In this document: one piece after another, positions 47,980-58,700 of the stretch
Layout: each line of letters begins with the position of its first letter
Numbering within the stretch: the first letter of the stretch is position 1
NCBI RefSeq assembly: GCF_001583495.1
Contig: NZ_LQAQ01000099.1
Coordinates: forward strand, 130,001-194,000
DNA length: 64,000 nt
Direction of reading: 5' to 3'
Origin: Flammeovirga sp. SJP92
GTDB taxonomy: Bacteria; Bacteroidota; Bacteroidia; Cytophagales; Flammeovirgaceae
Notes under the pieces: model-generated
The model's input: only the letters and a program-made list of their open reading frames with translations
Told to the model about the DNA's origin: nothing
The model's database searches: none
Made by a program: the position numbers and the translations under genes

Positions 47980-48054
47980 ATGGTTTTACTAAAAAAGATA
48001 AAAGAATTAACACTGTATATACTTAAACAGAAGCAGAAACAAAATGATCAATAA
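47980..48054 (+). pseudogene. remnant of a third WPDYVF-tail C-terminus
   Basis: A frame starting at ATG 47980 reads MVLLKKIKELTLYILK and ends KQKQNDQ, matching the end of the tail in the two preceding proteins (NKLLLKKIEELTLYLIQQ). Upstream sequence is degraded. A paralogue was apparently lost or truncated between the 523-aa and 193-aa genes. The rest of 47885-48180 shows nothing else. Confidence 0.7.
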
Positions 48055-48180
48055 GAAAGATTGCTAAATATAGAAAAACAACTGAAAGTTCTATTAAACC
48101 AGAATTGAAATTATTTATTCATTTTAAATAAACCTATATTTGATACGTAAAACTAGACAAACCTCTTTATTGTAAGACCA

Positions 48181-48762
48181 ATGAATTTAAAGCTTCATTT
48201 AGCAAACTTATTTTTTGTAGCATTATTATTTTCTGGGTGTACAGGTGTTTCAAAAAATGACTATATAAAGTGGGTCATTAACCCAACAAATAATCTGCGT
48301 CAAATACAGCAAGATACTAGCGGTGTTATTGTAAATTTACAGTTTCAGCCTAGTCGTTATAAAGTACTCCAAAGTAATTTTGAGATAAAAGATCCTGCTT
48401 TTACAAAAGAAATAAAAGAATGGAGTGACGTAGTATCATTTTTAATGAAAGTCTCAGTTCCTGAAGATGACAAATTCAATGCTTTATTGAAACAAAAGGG
48501 AATGAATTTAGATCACTTTTTATCATTTGATTTCAGTAAAGAAATTGAATTAAAACAAGGAAATACAAGTTTGAGTGCAGCGTTTTTTCATAATGAAAAT
48601 AGAAGAACCTCAAATGGTGAGTATGTCATTAATGTTGTGTTTAAAAATGATGAAATCAGCTTTTCAAATCCATTTACATTTAATATTAGAAGCAAAATAT
48701 TGGGTAGGTTCTCTTTTGATTTTGATACAAAAGAAGAAGAGAAAATAACTATTAGATTATGA
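48181..48762 (+). CDS. small lipoprotein of the RHS-type locus
   Basis: 193 residues. Signal with lipobox LFSGC. The body is mixed, with a Phe/Lys-rich C-terminal part (SFSNPFTFNIRSKILGRFSFDFD). No family recognised. Its stop overlaps the start of the next gene (ATGA at 48759-48762), so they are translated together. Similar small lipoproteins accompany RHS genes in Bacteroidota; a helper role is only a guess. Confidence 0.75.
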   Translation: MNLKLHLANLFFVALLFSGCTGVSKNDYIKWVINPTNNLRQIQQDTSGVIVNLQFQPSRYKVLQSNFEIKDPAFTKEIKEWSDVVSFLMKVSVPEDDKFNALLKQKGMNLDHFLSFDFSKEIELKQGNTSLSAAFFHNENRRTSNGEYVINVVFKNDEISFSNPFTFNIRSKILGRFSFDFDTKEEEKITIRL

Positions 48763-50084
48763 TTAAGCTCTACATATTTCTTTTACTTATATTGCCAATT
48801 TTTTGTACTGCACAGTATGTCGAAGAAAGTACTGTAGAGCAAGACACTTTAGACAGAAAAGCAGTTAAAATCATTGAAGGAAAAAGCATTGTTGATGAGG
48901 AGTTAAAAAAAGCGAATAATAAACTAAAAAGTAATTATTCAACGCTTAAAAATGAAAGTGTTACCACATTAAATTTAATTAATGATAATCTATTAAATGT
49001 AGGAAAAGATTCTTCGGTAGAGGGTAAAGCTGAAAGTGTTAAGACATTAATTCTTCTTCAAAAAGAGAGAGTGGAGTCCATTCAAGGAATTAGTTCAATG
49101 AGCACACCTTCTCTAGGAGATTTAGGGGGTAACTTACAATCTAAACTTAAAAATAAAGAAATTCCTTTAGTTGAAAATAAATACACAGATTCAGCATTTG
49201 TCTATTTGGAAGAAGTAAAACGATTAAAAGAGGTTTACCATAATATAGATTCACTTTCCCAGTTAGAAGGTGAATTGACACGTTTTTTTGCGAAACGAGA
49301 AGTTTCCAAAGAAATCGCTCAATTGAAAGAGAAAGTAGATGATCACAAATCAGTAAGAGCTGTTTTTTATTTAGATTCTATCCGTAAATCAAATAGGAAA
49401 AAGTGGAAAGCTTTGAATATAGAATCGGTGGATGATATTAAAGAAAAATTAGAACAGCTAGAGAAGAAAGATTTTAAGAATGGTATAAAGTTACCTGAAG
49501 CTTTTGATACTCTTTCTGTTGCTAGATTTTCCACATCCTCTTTTGACCCTGAGCTTATTTTGAAGGAGAAAGAAAAAATGGCTAAAGATGGAGTAAAGAA
49601 ATATTACATACAGAAGAAACAGCTATTCCAGCTGCCTAAAAATATGTTTTTTAACCTCAACTTAAGTATCACTTCATTCGATTCTTTGGGATTGCAGTTA
49701 ACTCCTAAAATTGGATATAAATTTAAGTTCGGATTAGCAATTTCCACAGGATTAATCATCAATGGACAGGCCTATCCTTATGAGAAGGCCTTTTTAATAA
49801 AAGTGGGTGTAAAAAACACATTAAGTTATCACTATCCTAAGTTTAATAAGTTGGGTGTAGTTTGTGATCATATTCTTGCTCAAAAATCTATTGATCAGAA
49901 TACAGAATACAAAGGGTTGAAAAACTGGGATTCTATTATTCTAGTAGGACCATCACTAAGGATCCCAATTATGGGATTAGTAGACTTTAAGTTTGCTATA
50001 AAATATAATGTATTAGAAAAGAAAAACGACTTTTTTATTGATGAAAACTGGAACATTGATCTAGGGTTCACAATATTTAATTAG
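48759..50084 (+). CDS. coiled-coil plus beta-barrel-like membrane protein
   Basis: 441 residues. Signal peptide (about 1-19, LLLILPIFCTAQ). Residues about 30-290 are Lys/Glu/Leu-rich and coiled-coil in character (TRFFAKREVSKEIAQLKEKV, EKLEQLEKKDFKN). From about 300 to the end the sequence alternates as beta strands (FFNLNLSITSFDSLGLQLTP, GYKFKFGLAISTGLIINGQA), ending in WNIDLGFTIFN with a terminal aromatic. This looks like a small outer-membrane barrel with a long periplasmic arm. ATG overlaps the stop of the lipoprotein gene, indicating a coupled pair. Role unknown. Confidence 0.75.
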   Translation: MIKLYIFLLLILPIFCTAQYVEESTVEQDTLDRKAVKIIEGKSIVDEELKKANNKLKSNYSTLKNESVTTLNLINDNLLNVGKDSSVEGKAESVKTLILLQKERVESIQGISSMSTPSLGDLGGNLQSKLKNKEIPLVENKYTDSAFVYLEEVKRLKEVYHNIDSLSQLEGELTRFFAKREVSKEIAQLKEKVDDHKSVRAVFYLDSIRKSNRKKWKALNIESVDDIKEKLEQLEKKDFKNGIKLPEAFDTLSVARFSTSSFDPELILKEKEKMAKDGVKKYYIQKKQLFQLPKNMFFNLNLSITSFDSLGLQLTPKIGYKFKFGLAISTGLIINGQAYPYEKAFLIKVGVKNTLSYHYPKFNKLGVVCDHILAQKSIDQNTEYKGLKNWDSIILVGPSLRIPIMGLVDFKFAIKYNVLEKKNDFFIDENWNIDLGFTIFN

Positions 50085-50093
50085 AACTTCAAA

Positions 50094-50888
50094 ATGAATA
50101 AATTTCAAATTCTTTCTTCAATTTTTTATCTCATCACCCTTTCACTTTTTGCTCAAGAAGGAGAAATAGATCGGAAGAATATAAATATAGAAGAGATGCC
50201 TTATGTGCATTTGCAATGGGGACAAACTATTTATCAGGATGTGAAAGTATTAGATTCTATTCCTGTGATATATATAGAGCAATACGCTAAAAAAAGTAAA
50301 GAAGTAACTTTTTATTTTGAAGACAAGTTCCATCAGCCTGTCGGACAGATTAAAAGAACTATGGTCAATGGAAGAAATTATTTAGTCATTGATGCTACTA
50401 AATTATTTTTTTTAGTAAGAGGAAACGAGTATTATTTGAAAGTGAAAAACAAATATGGGGTAATCGCTAACTTACATTTTTATTACAAAAAGAAAGCCGC
50501 TCCATTAACTATCCATAGTAAACTTCAACCTGTGGTGATGAACTGTGAAGAATATAAAAAGTCAATTTTTAACTTGACCATGGAAATTACAGGGGGTGAA
50601 CCACCTTATAATATCACTCATAAAATATCAAGAGATAAAGAAGGAAATGAGCTGATTGTAAAACCAGTCCAATACTACAAAAAAGAAAACTCTCCTTCTA
50701 CATATATAGAAGTGGAAGCTTTTGAAGGATTTTATATAAAAAGTACAGTGACAGATAATTGTAAGGAGACAAAGGAATATAAAGTCTTTACCGATTGTAG
50801 GCAGACAGGAACTATTGAATTTGAGTTGAATTTTGTGAATCCATTCAACCAAAACTCCAACTTCAATCAAACGAAAACAGATTATTAA
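50094..50888 (+). CDS. secreted Ig-like protein
   Basis: 264 residues with a signal peptide (about 1-21, ending SLFAQ). The first half holds beta strands (VHLQWGQTIYQDVKVLDSIP), and the second carries MEITGGEPPYNITHKI, the pattern of SprB-type Ig-like repeats (G-G-x-P-P-Y), with Cys residues. Small, likely exported. It starts 10 nt after the previous stop, same operon. Function unknown. Confidence 0.72.
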   Translation: MNKFQILSSIFYLITLSLFAQEGEIDRKNINIEEMPYVHLQWGQTIYQDVKVLDSIPVIYIEQYAKKSKEVTFYFEDKFHQPVGQIKRTMVNGRNYLVIDATKLFFLVRGNEYYLKVKNKYGVIANLHFYYKKKAAPLTIHSKLQPVVMNCEEYKKSIFNLTMEITGGEPPYNITHKISRDKEGNELIVKPVQYYKKENSPSTYIEVEAFEGFYIKSTVTDNCKETKEYKVFTDCRQTGTIEFELNFVNPFNQNSNFNQTKTDY

Positions 50889-50920
50889 TAAGAGAATTAT
50901 ACATTTGTAATTATAAAATA

Positions 50921-53900
50921 ATGATTTACTATTTTAAGAACTACCCACAATTGAAAAGGGGAATTGCCTTTTTCTTGTTGTTCAATTTTTTACAATTTAT
51001 TTTATTACCAAATAGTACTTATGCATTAACTTCAGGACCTTCTCAACCTGAAATTCAATCTTTTCAAGCTATTGGAACTTCAGATATGGTGGATCTATTT
51101 TCTGGAGATTTTAGTTACAATATTCCATTATTTGAGCTTCCAGGTCCCAATGGAGGATATCCTTTTAATTTATCTTACAGTGGTGGAAACTCTGTAGATC
51201 AAGAGGCAAGTTGGGTTGGATTAGGTTGGAGCTTAAGTCCAGGAGCCATTACCCGGCAAGTAAGAGGTATTCCTGATGATTTTAAGGGAGATGCAGTAAT
51301 AAAACAAGTCAGTATGAAGCCAGATCAAACAATTGGTCTAGGAGTTACTGGTTCCTTAGAGTTTGCAGGTGTGAACTTACCCAAAAGTGTGGCTTTAAGT
51401 GGTACTGTAGGATTATTCTATAATAATTATAGAGGTCCGGGCTTAGATATTTCAGCAGGAGTTAATTTTAAAACGGGTTCATTAGGAATGGGACTTAACC
51501 TTGGAGTAGGTTCGCAAGATGGTGTTTCTATATCACCTTCTATTGGACTAAATTATAAGAAAAATGATAGTGAATATAGCTTAAACGGTGGCTTCACTTA
51601 CAATTCTTTAAGAGGAGCTACAGGGTTACAGTTAACTACAGATGTAACAAAATACTCAACAGTTCATAGAACTGTTAAATCTAAGACAGGTCACAAAATG
51701 AGTGAACTTGGCGAAACAAGTTATAGTGTAGGAGCATCAACACCAATTTCTTTTGCTCATTCCGGTTTCATGCCATCTATAGGAATACCTCAAAAAGGAT
51801 TAGGATTTACTTTTAAAGCAAAAACCGGAGTCAGTCTCTTTACAATATTTGGTAATGCTACAGTGCAAGGTAATTATAATAGAATCGAATACGGTGATGG
51901 AGAAAATTTAGTACCATCATATGGAGCTTACTATCATCATGAATCAACAAATGCAGGAGAAGTGTTAGTAGATTTTAATAGAGAAAAGGATGGTATTCTG
52001 AAAAATGGAATGACGAACTTAGCTATGCCTCACTTCACTTCTGATATTTATAATGTTACTGGTCAAGGGAATGGAGGAATGTTTAGAGCAAAACTAGATT
52101 ATATCCCTTTTTTAGGAGATCCAGAACTTAAATCTGAAACAATTTACGGTACTTTGGGGATTGATTTAGGAGCTTTTAAATTTGGAGCAAATGGAACATT
52201 ACTTTATGGAGATAAGGTAGCTAGAAGATGGTCGGAAAAGGTAAATGAAATTCAAGATACAAACAAGGTTGGAAAGTCCAATTTTAAAATGTTTGGTGAA
52301 GAAACAACGATTGACCAGCTATCATCTGATTACGATAATGTTGTTGATATTAACTCCAAATCAAAATTCAGAACACAATCTAATCTATTATCATCATCAC
52401 AAGCACCTTCGAATTTACCAGTTATTGCTATTCCTAATTCATTTTTGAAGCATGATAATTCTTCCAGAGATTATAATGTAACACTTATTGAAGAAAATAG
52501 CAATGAAACGGATTTTGTTAGAGGTGGAGAAGATCATCATATTGGAGCTTTTCAAACAACCAATCAAAATGGTGTAAGGTATATTTATGCTCTCCCAGCT
52601 TATAATCATGAAAGTGAGAATTATACCTTTAATGTAAATGAACAAAGCCTAGGAAATATGACAGGAACCGTTGATATCTCATCAATGAGTATGAGCGGTG
52701 AAGATCTTAATATTAAAGATCTGCCAGGGGACCGATTCTTCGAGAAAACTATTACTCCAAGTCATACTTATGCTCATTTACTGACTGCAATTTTAGGAAA
52801 CGACTATGTAGATGTTGATAATAATGGCCCATCCGAGAATGATTTGGGCTATTGGGTGAAGTTTAGTTATACAAAACATGCAAGTAATTACAAATGGAGA
52901 TCTCCTTATGATGCGACGACAGCCAATTACTCTCCTGGAAGTATAAGCAATAAAAAAGATGATAAAGGTATTGTTGTTTATGGAGAAAAAGAGATATACT
53001 ACCTTTCAAAAGTAGAAACAGCAACACATATTGCCAAATTTATATTATCACCAAGACTTGACGGGAGAGAAGCCGCAGGAAGATTTTTAAAAAGCTTACC
53101 TAATAACCAAACACTTGGAGACCAACTAAAATTGGATCGTATTGATTTGTACACAAGACAAGATCAGAAAACACCAGTAAAATCTGTTCATTTCAATTAC
53201 AAAAAAAATAATTCAGCAAATGATGCGTATGATCTATGCTACGGTACACCTAATAGTAGTGCGTCGACAAAAGGTAAGTTATCATTGCACTCCCTTCATT
53301 TTACTTATGGGAATACACATAAGAGTTTTCTCAATCCCTATATTTTTGAATACAACACGGATACAGAGTGGGTTTATAATCAAGAATCACAGGATAGATG
53401 GGGAACATTCAGGAAATTATCAAATGACTTAGCCTCACTTTTTTTCCCTTATACTGAACAGACTGCAGATAAAGAGAAGTTGGATGATTTTGCTGGAGCA
53501 TGGAGTCTGTCTAAAATAACATTGCCTTCTGGAGCTAAGATGTATATTAATTATGAAATAGATGATTATGCCTATGTACAGGATCTACCTGCAATGGAGA
53601 TGGTGAATATACATAGTACGTCTTCGAATAATGACTTAGATGATTATACAAAAATTGTTGTAGACCTTCCTAATGTAAAATCACAGGAAGATGCACTTCT
53701 TCTATTGGATTTTGATGAAAAGGGTGAAGCCCAAGTGGCCTTTACAGCAATGATGGATATTGGAGTTGGTGGTGGAAGGTGGAAAGATATCCATGGATAT
53801 GCTAAAATTAGTAAGGATAAATGCAAGTATAATACTGATTCAAAAAAAGTTGAATTGGAATTACAAACGATAGATGGGTATCATCCCTTTTCTATGGCGG

Positions 53901-55786
53901 CATGGCAGTATGTTCAAAAATCAGAACCCAATTTGTTAGGGACATCTTCTATGTTTGACGATACTGACCCATCTCAACAAGCCATTTTATCAGGTGCCTT
54001 TGGGATAGTAGGTTTATTAGAGCAAATAGTTCGGGCCATTCAAGGGTTTTATAACTATTGTAAAACTAGAAAAATAGGCACATATATTATGCCCAAATAT
54101 TCTTTTGTGAGGTTAAACTCATTAAAGGAAATGGATGGTAAATTAACTCTTAAAAAATATGGAGGAGGGCATAGAGTAAGTCAGATTGCACTGCATGATG
54201 ATTGGGATGAATGGAATGGTTCTTCAGACCCATTATATTATGGACAAATCTACCAATACAAAACTTATAATGTAGATACAGAAAAATGGGAAAGTAGTGG
54301 GGTAGCTTCCTATGAACCTCAGATGGGTGGTGAAGAAATACCACAGCGAAAGGGGTTGGTGAATAAGGACTTAATACCATTACGAAACAATGAATATTCA
54401 ACTTTTGAGCTTCCAATCAATGAAAACTATCACCCTGGACCAATGGTGGGGTATAGTCGTGTTGATGTCATTGATTTAGCTTCAGCCAAGGCCTATGAGG
54501 GTGCTGGAAATGAGAATTTACTTCAGATGGTAAAAGGAAGAACGATTGATGGAACGGAGAAAAAGCCATTTGATGCGGTTTCGGTGCCTTTTAAAAGAAG
54601 TAAGGTTGGGAAACAAGTTCATGAATTTTATACAGCTAAAGATTATCCAGTGATTACGAATCAAACTCCCATTAGAGTCAATGATTCGGGGAGAGAATTT
54701 GTAACGGCAGTTTTGTACTATCAGGAGTCAAGAACTTTGGATGCAAGTCAAGGATATAGTATAGAACTCAATAACATGCACGGGAAACAAAAGAAGGTAT
54801 CTTTTTATCCTCAGTATGAAGATGGAACATTCTATTCTTCTCCCATATCATGGACTGAATATATTTATCAAGATGACTTTAAAAATGGGAAACGATTACC
54901 ATTGTCAGAAGTAGAATGTTTGACGTTAAGTGGAAAAGATAATACAATAGCATCTAATGTTGAAAAAAGGACTAAAGGTGTGGAGGTAGATATGTTTATA
55001 GATTCTAGATTTTATGAATCTGAGACCTATACTACTGGAGTTGATTTTAATGTAGATGTATTGCAACTACTTTTTGCTCCTATACCTGTTATCTCTGTTT
55101 TACCTGATATAAGTAGAGATTACGAAAAAACAACATCACTTATTACTAATAAGATTATTCATCGTTCTGGGATCTTAGAGAAAGTTAAATCGTATAGCGA
55201 AGGAGCTCTTTCAGAAGTTCATCACAAATACTACGATAGCAAAACAGGCGAAGTTCTAGTGAAGATGAATACAACGCAGTTTTGGGATCAAAAAAGTGAG
55301 CCTTCAGCAGAGAAGAAACTATATTCTTTAAGTGTACCAGGCTATTATAAATACCCAACTATGGGGCAAGGGGAGATAGCTTCAAGTGCGATTTATACAG
55401 GTGGACTTAAAAAACTAGAAACTTCTACATTGTCAGGGGAAGTAAATCCTAACCCTAACTATTACGAATTGGAAATTGATCAAAACATTGAACTCATAAA
55501 AGGAGATGAGTTTATTATGAAACCAGCAGAGGCATCAGCGGTATCAGTGATGAAGTTTATTTATGTAGGAGAGACCAAAATTGGCTTGCCGGTTGTTGAA
55601 GTAATGAACCCAGTGTTGGAAGAATCCTATTCTGGTAGTTTTCAGCATGTAAGATCTGGAAATAGAAATATCCTCTCAGCAACAGCGTCTTCCTATATTT
55701 CTAGAGATCCTTCTATGTCTATTGATAAAGCGGATAAAACGTTTTCCAACCTTAATGAAAATTATTTAACACCTCAAATCGACTAA
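50921..55786 (+). CDS. giant RHS-associated secreted protein
   Basis: 1621 residues. The N-terminus has a hydrophobic segment (about residues 14-36) acting as signal or anchor. Then comes SQPEIQSFQAIGTSDMVDLFSGDFSYNIPLFELPGPNGGYPFNLSYSGG, a phrase typical of the N-terminal domain of Bacteroidota RHS/SpvB-like surface proteins. Residues about 140-260 are a Gly-rich beta-barrel-like stretch (GLFYNNYRGPGLDISAGVNF, GLNYKKNDSEYSLNGGFTY). The rest is beta-rich with YD-like short repeats; no toxin domain is visible at the C-terminus (ends NENYLTPQID). It is the first of two large RHS-like genes. Large surface assembly is inferred. Confidence 0.8.
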   Translation: MIYYFKNYPQLKRGIAFFLLFNFLQFILLPNSTYALTSGPSQPEIQSFQAIGTSDMVDLFSGDFSYNIPLFELPGPNGGYPFNLSYSGGNSVDQEASWVGLGWSLSPGAITRQVRGIPDDFKGDAVIKQVSMKPDQTIGLGVTGSLEFAGVNLPKSVALSGTVGLFYNNYRGPGLDISAGVNFKTGSLGMGLNLGVGSQDGVSISPSIGLNYKKNDSEYSLNGGFTYNSLRGATGLQLTTDVTKYSTVHRTVKSKTGHKMSELGETSYSVGASTPISFAHSGFMPSIGIPQKGLGFTFKAKTGVSLFTIFGNATVQGNYNRIEYGDGENLVPSYGAYYHHESTNAGEVLVDFNREKDGILKNGMTNLAMPHFTSDIYNVTGQGNGGMFRAKLDYIPFLGDPELKSETIYGTLGIDLGAFKFGANGTLLYGDKVARRWSEKVNEIQDTNKVGKSNFKMFGEETTIDQLSSDYDNVVDINSKSKFRTQSNLLSSSQAPSNLPVIAIPNSFLKHDNSSRDYNVTLIEENSNETDFVRGGEDHHIGAFQTTNQNGVRYIYALPAYNHESENYTFNVNEQSLGNMTGTVDISSMSMSGEDLNIKDLPGDRFFEKTITPSHTYAHLLTAILGNDYVDVDNNGPSENDLGYWVKFSYTKHASNYKWRSPYDATTANYSPGSISNKKDDKGIVVYGEKEIYYLSKVETATHIAKFILSPRLDGREAAGRFLKSLPNNQTLGDQLKLDRIDLYTRQDQKTPVKSVHFNYKKNNSANDAYDLCYGTPNSSASTKGKLSLHSLHFTYGNTHKSFLNPYIFEYNTDTEWVYNQESQDRWGTFRKLSNDLASLFFPYTEQTADKEKLDDFAGAWSLSKITLPSGAKMYINYEIDDYAYVQDLPAMEMVNIHSTSSNNDLDDYTKIVVDLPNVKSQEDALLLLDFDEKGEAQVAFTAMMDIGVGGGRWKDIHGYAKISKDKCKYNTDSKKVELELQTIDGYHPFSMAAWQYVQKSEPNLLGTSSMFDDTDPSQQAILSGAFGIVGLLEQIVRAIQGFYNYCKTRKIGTYIMPKYSFVRLNSLKEMDGKLTLKKYGGGHRVSQIALHDDWDEWNGSSDPLYYGQIYQYKTYNVDTEKWESSGVASYEPQMGGEEIPQRKGLVNKDLIPLRNNEYSTFELPINENYHPGPMVGYSRVDVIDLASAKAYEGAGNENLLQMVKGRTIDGTEKKPFDAVSVPFKRSKVGKQVHEFYTAKDYPVITNQTPIRVNDSGREFVTAVLYYQESRTLDASQGYSIELNNMHGKQKKVSFYPQYEDGTFYSSPISWTEYIYQDDFKNGKRLPLSEVECLTLSGKDNTIASNVEKRTKGVEVDMFIDSRFYESETYTTGVDFNVDVLQLLFAPIPVISVLPDISRDYEKTTSLITNKIIHRSGILEKVKSYSEGALSEVHHKYYDSKTGEVLVKMNTTQFWDQKSEPSAEKKLYSLSVPGYYKYPTMGQGEIASSAIYTGGLKKLETSTLSGEVNPNPNYYELEIDQNIELIKGDEFIMKPAEASAVSVMKFIYVGETKIGLPVVEVMNPVLEESYSGSFQHVRSGNRNILSATASSYISRDPSMSIDKADKTFSNLNENYLTPQID

Positions 55787-55794
55787 GCTCAATA

Positions 55795-58700
55795 ATGAAA
55801 TTTTTAATTAATTGCTTTTGTATAATCTTTCTAAATCTGTTGACTTGTTCAGTTGTATTTTCTCAAGCCCCATGTTTAGAAGACGCGATAGTATCTTTAA
55901 AGGTTGATTCCAATAGTAATCTTATATCCGGGAGAGAGTCAGTAATTACAGTATATGATGATGAAAGTAAGATTGAAAAAGGTTTATCAGATATTGAATG
56001 GGAAGTTAGACATTTTGACTCTAGTGCACCTGACCTGATAATTAGAGGAGGTGAAACTAATGAAATTACTGTAAAGTGGGGAGATTCAGGGGATTATTTG
56101 ATTTCTTTTGTTGCACAATATAAAAGTGGAAACTGCAGTAAAAGTTATCAGATTTCTAGTCAATTGATGTTGACTATTAAACCTAATATAATTGAATTTA
56201 ATTACCCTGTATATTCAAATGGAAGTTATGGAGAATATTGTGAGTTTGAAAAGGATAATCATTTTAGTGTGAAATCATCCATTGAATGTCTAGCTTCCAG
56301 CTCTATTACTTTAAAAAGAGAGTTGGAAGATAGGTCTTTTCAAGACATTGCAAAAGATGATCCTGCAAATCAATATGCTTATTATACCAATGATCTAAGT
56401 AAATTTAGAATTAAGCATTCAGGTACATATAAGTTAGAGAATATATATACCTCTTCATGTAGAGATATAGAAGGAGGTGATGAATCAATAAAATTCTATG
56501 TTAATGTAAGTAAACCAGATCCTGATAAGGGTATTTTCGACTATCCTATAGATGATGGTATGGATTATGCCGTAAGATGCTCATTTACTGGGATACGAGA
56601 TTTTGTCCAAAACAATATGAATTATGCTGTAACTGATCCAACAATTTCGTTACAGATTTATGATAAAAAAGATTATAATGGTAATGACATTTATCGGAAT
56701 CTGAGACCTGATGAAGGGAGCATTACAGGAGATGCAACAGACTTTAGTTTTGAATTATTTGCAGCAGGAAAGTATCGTATTTATCATGAATACTATGTGT
56801 GTGGAGACAAAATTACAAAGTCAGTTGTATTCTATTTGTTGTTGATTCAACCTCCAGTAGGAGTAAATCAGCTTATGATTTGTGAAGACAATGATGAAAT
56901 GAGTGATGTTCTTAAAAGCTTCTGCGAAAACCCTGAATTTGGAATGGATGGTAATACAAGACCATCCACAAGTAATGGAGCAGCGATGTTGCAATATAGG
57001 CAAAGTTGTTCTGATCAGGACTTTATTACAATGCCTTCTGTAGGCTATAATAATATGAAGTTTTTAGATATATCATTTGGTGATAAGTTGGACTTTAGAA
57101 TGATAAAAGATCCCCATAAAGGAAGTTTGTGGTATAAAAAATCAACTTATTACATTAGAATTTATAAACTTAATGAAGGAAAAAGAGAAGAAATAAAAGG
57201 AATCACTTCAAGGCGTAAAGGCCAGATTGACCTGACTGTTGACCTGACAGATGATGATTTTAAAAGTGGGGGTATTTTTGAAATTGAAGCATTTGTACTT
57301 TTGAAATCAACAAGGATATCAAGTAAGGGTGCTCCTAGAACTGCGAGGGGGTATTTTAGTATTAAAACAGCCAATTCACCAATATTGGGGGATAACCCTG
57401 TACAACGATATGCTCAAAAGCATCCTGATGATAACACCCAAGATGATATTCATATTAACTTTGGTTTTAAAAACCAAGAGGATGGTGTTAAAGTAAGAGC
57501 TTATGTTTGGGACTTTGAACCGACTTATGATAATCTTAATAAAAATGTTGATTATAGTCCAAGGCATTTGAAGCAGTTACAAGAGGATAATTCTGAGAAA
57601 TTTTTCTTCTTTGATCAAGGGGTAACTCTTAATTCAGAAAGAGATAGACTCTATGGAGAAAAGTGGATTGACCTTAGAAATGTTATTACGGTGGTTGATA
57701 GAAATAGGGAGGAACATGAGGTAGAGAGTGTGCCTCTTAAAGTTATATCGCCTATTAATGTATTTGTAAAACCTCCTCTTCTTAATGAGGAGTATGATAA
57801 TATTGTCACTATTAAGCCAGCAGAATCAATTAAAAAGGAGGAAATTTTTAACAATGAAGGGCTTAGAGGATATGAGGTTTGGAGACCTGTTTTAGCAGAC
57901 GGAACTTTAGTGAGAGATGAAGAAGGTGAGTTAATAGAATACACCGACACTAGTGTTGGGGTTTTAGAAGATAAAAATAATACTGCTAAAAGGTATTTGG
58001 TATATAGAAAAATAGACAAGGAAATAACTGAGACCCCTGAAGACTTATATTCTTTTCCTAATAAAGTGATTATTGTACCAAAACCAGAAATAGCCAAGGA
58101 CCCGATTTGTCCTACAAAATTTTACTTCAATAACAAAAATAATGTAACGCTTGCGGATGTAAAGCAAAGTTATGTATGGAAAATATTACACGAAGGTACT
58201 GAAGTGACAAGCAGTACTAAAGGTAGTTTCTCCTATGATTTTCTTACCCATTTGGAGGGCGATACAAAAGATTATGCCGTAAACTTATCAGTTGCTTATA
58301 CTGACCCTGAAGATAAATTCTTTACAAAACACAGATTACCTGTTTATTCGGATGGAAAAGGAGATTATCCTCACAGTAGAATCTTTAAATCCCATACTTT
58401 CCAAGCAGAAGAGGTGACTTTTACAGCTCCTTATCAATTCAAATTAGATGAAAAGAAGATAGAATTAACTCGAGAAATTATAAAAGAAGGATATGGTATT
58501 TCTGCTGGCACATTTTCAAATGCTTGGTTAATTTCTCCTAGTGATCTTCCAGTGAGTGAGCTCTCTCAGGAAAGTTTATTGGGTATGTCTCCTTGGTTGA
58601 GTGGACAAGCGGGAGTATGGAGAGCAGAAAAACAAATGGCATTTTTAGCAGAGAAATCTCACACGGCTTGGAATAGTGATGTGAATATTAAAAACGATGG

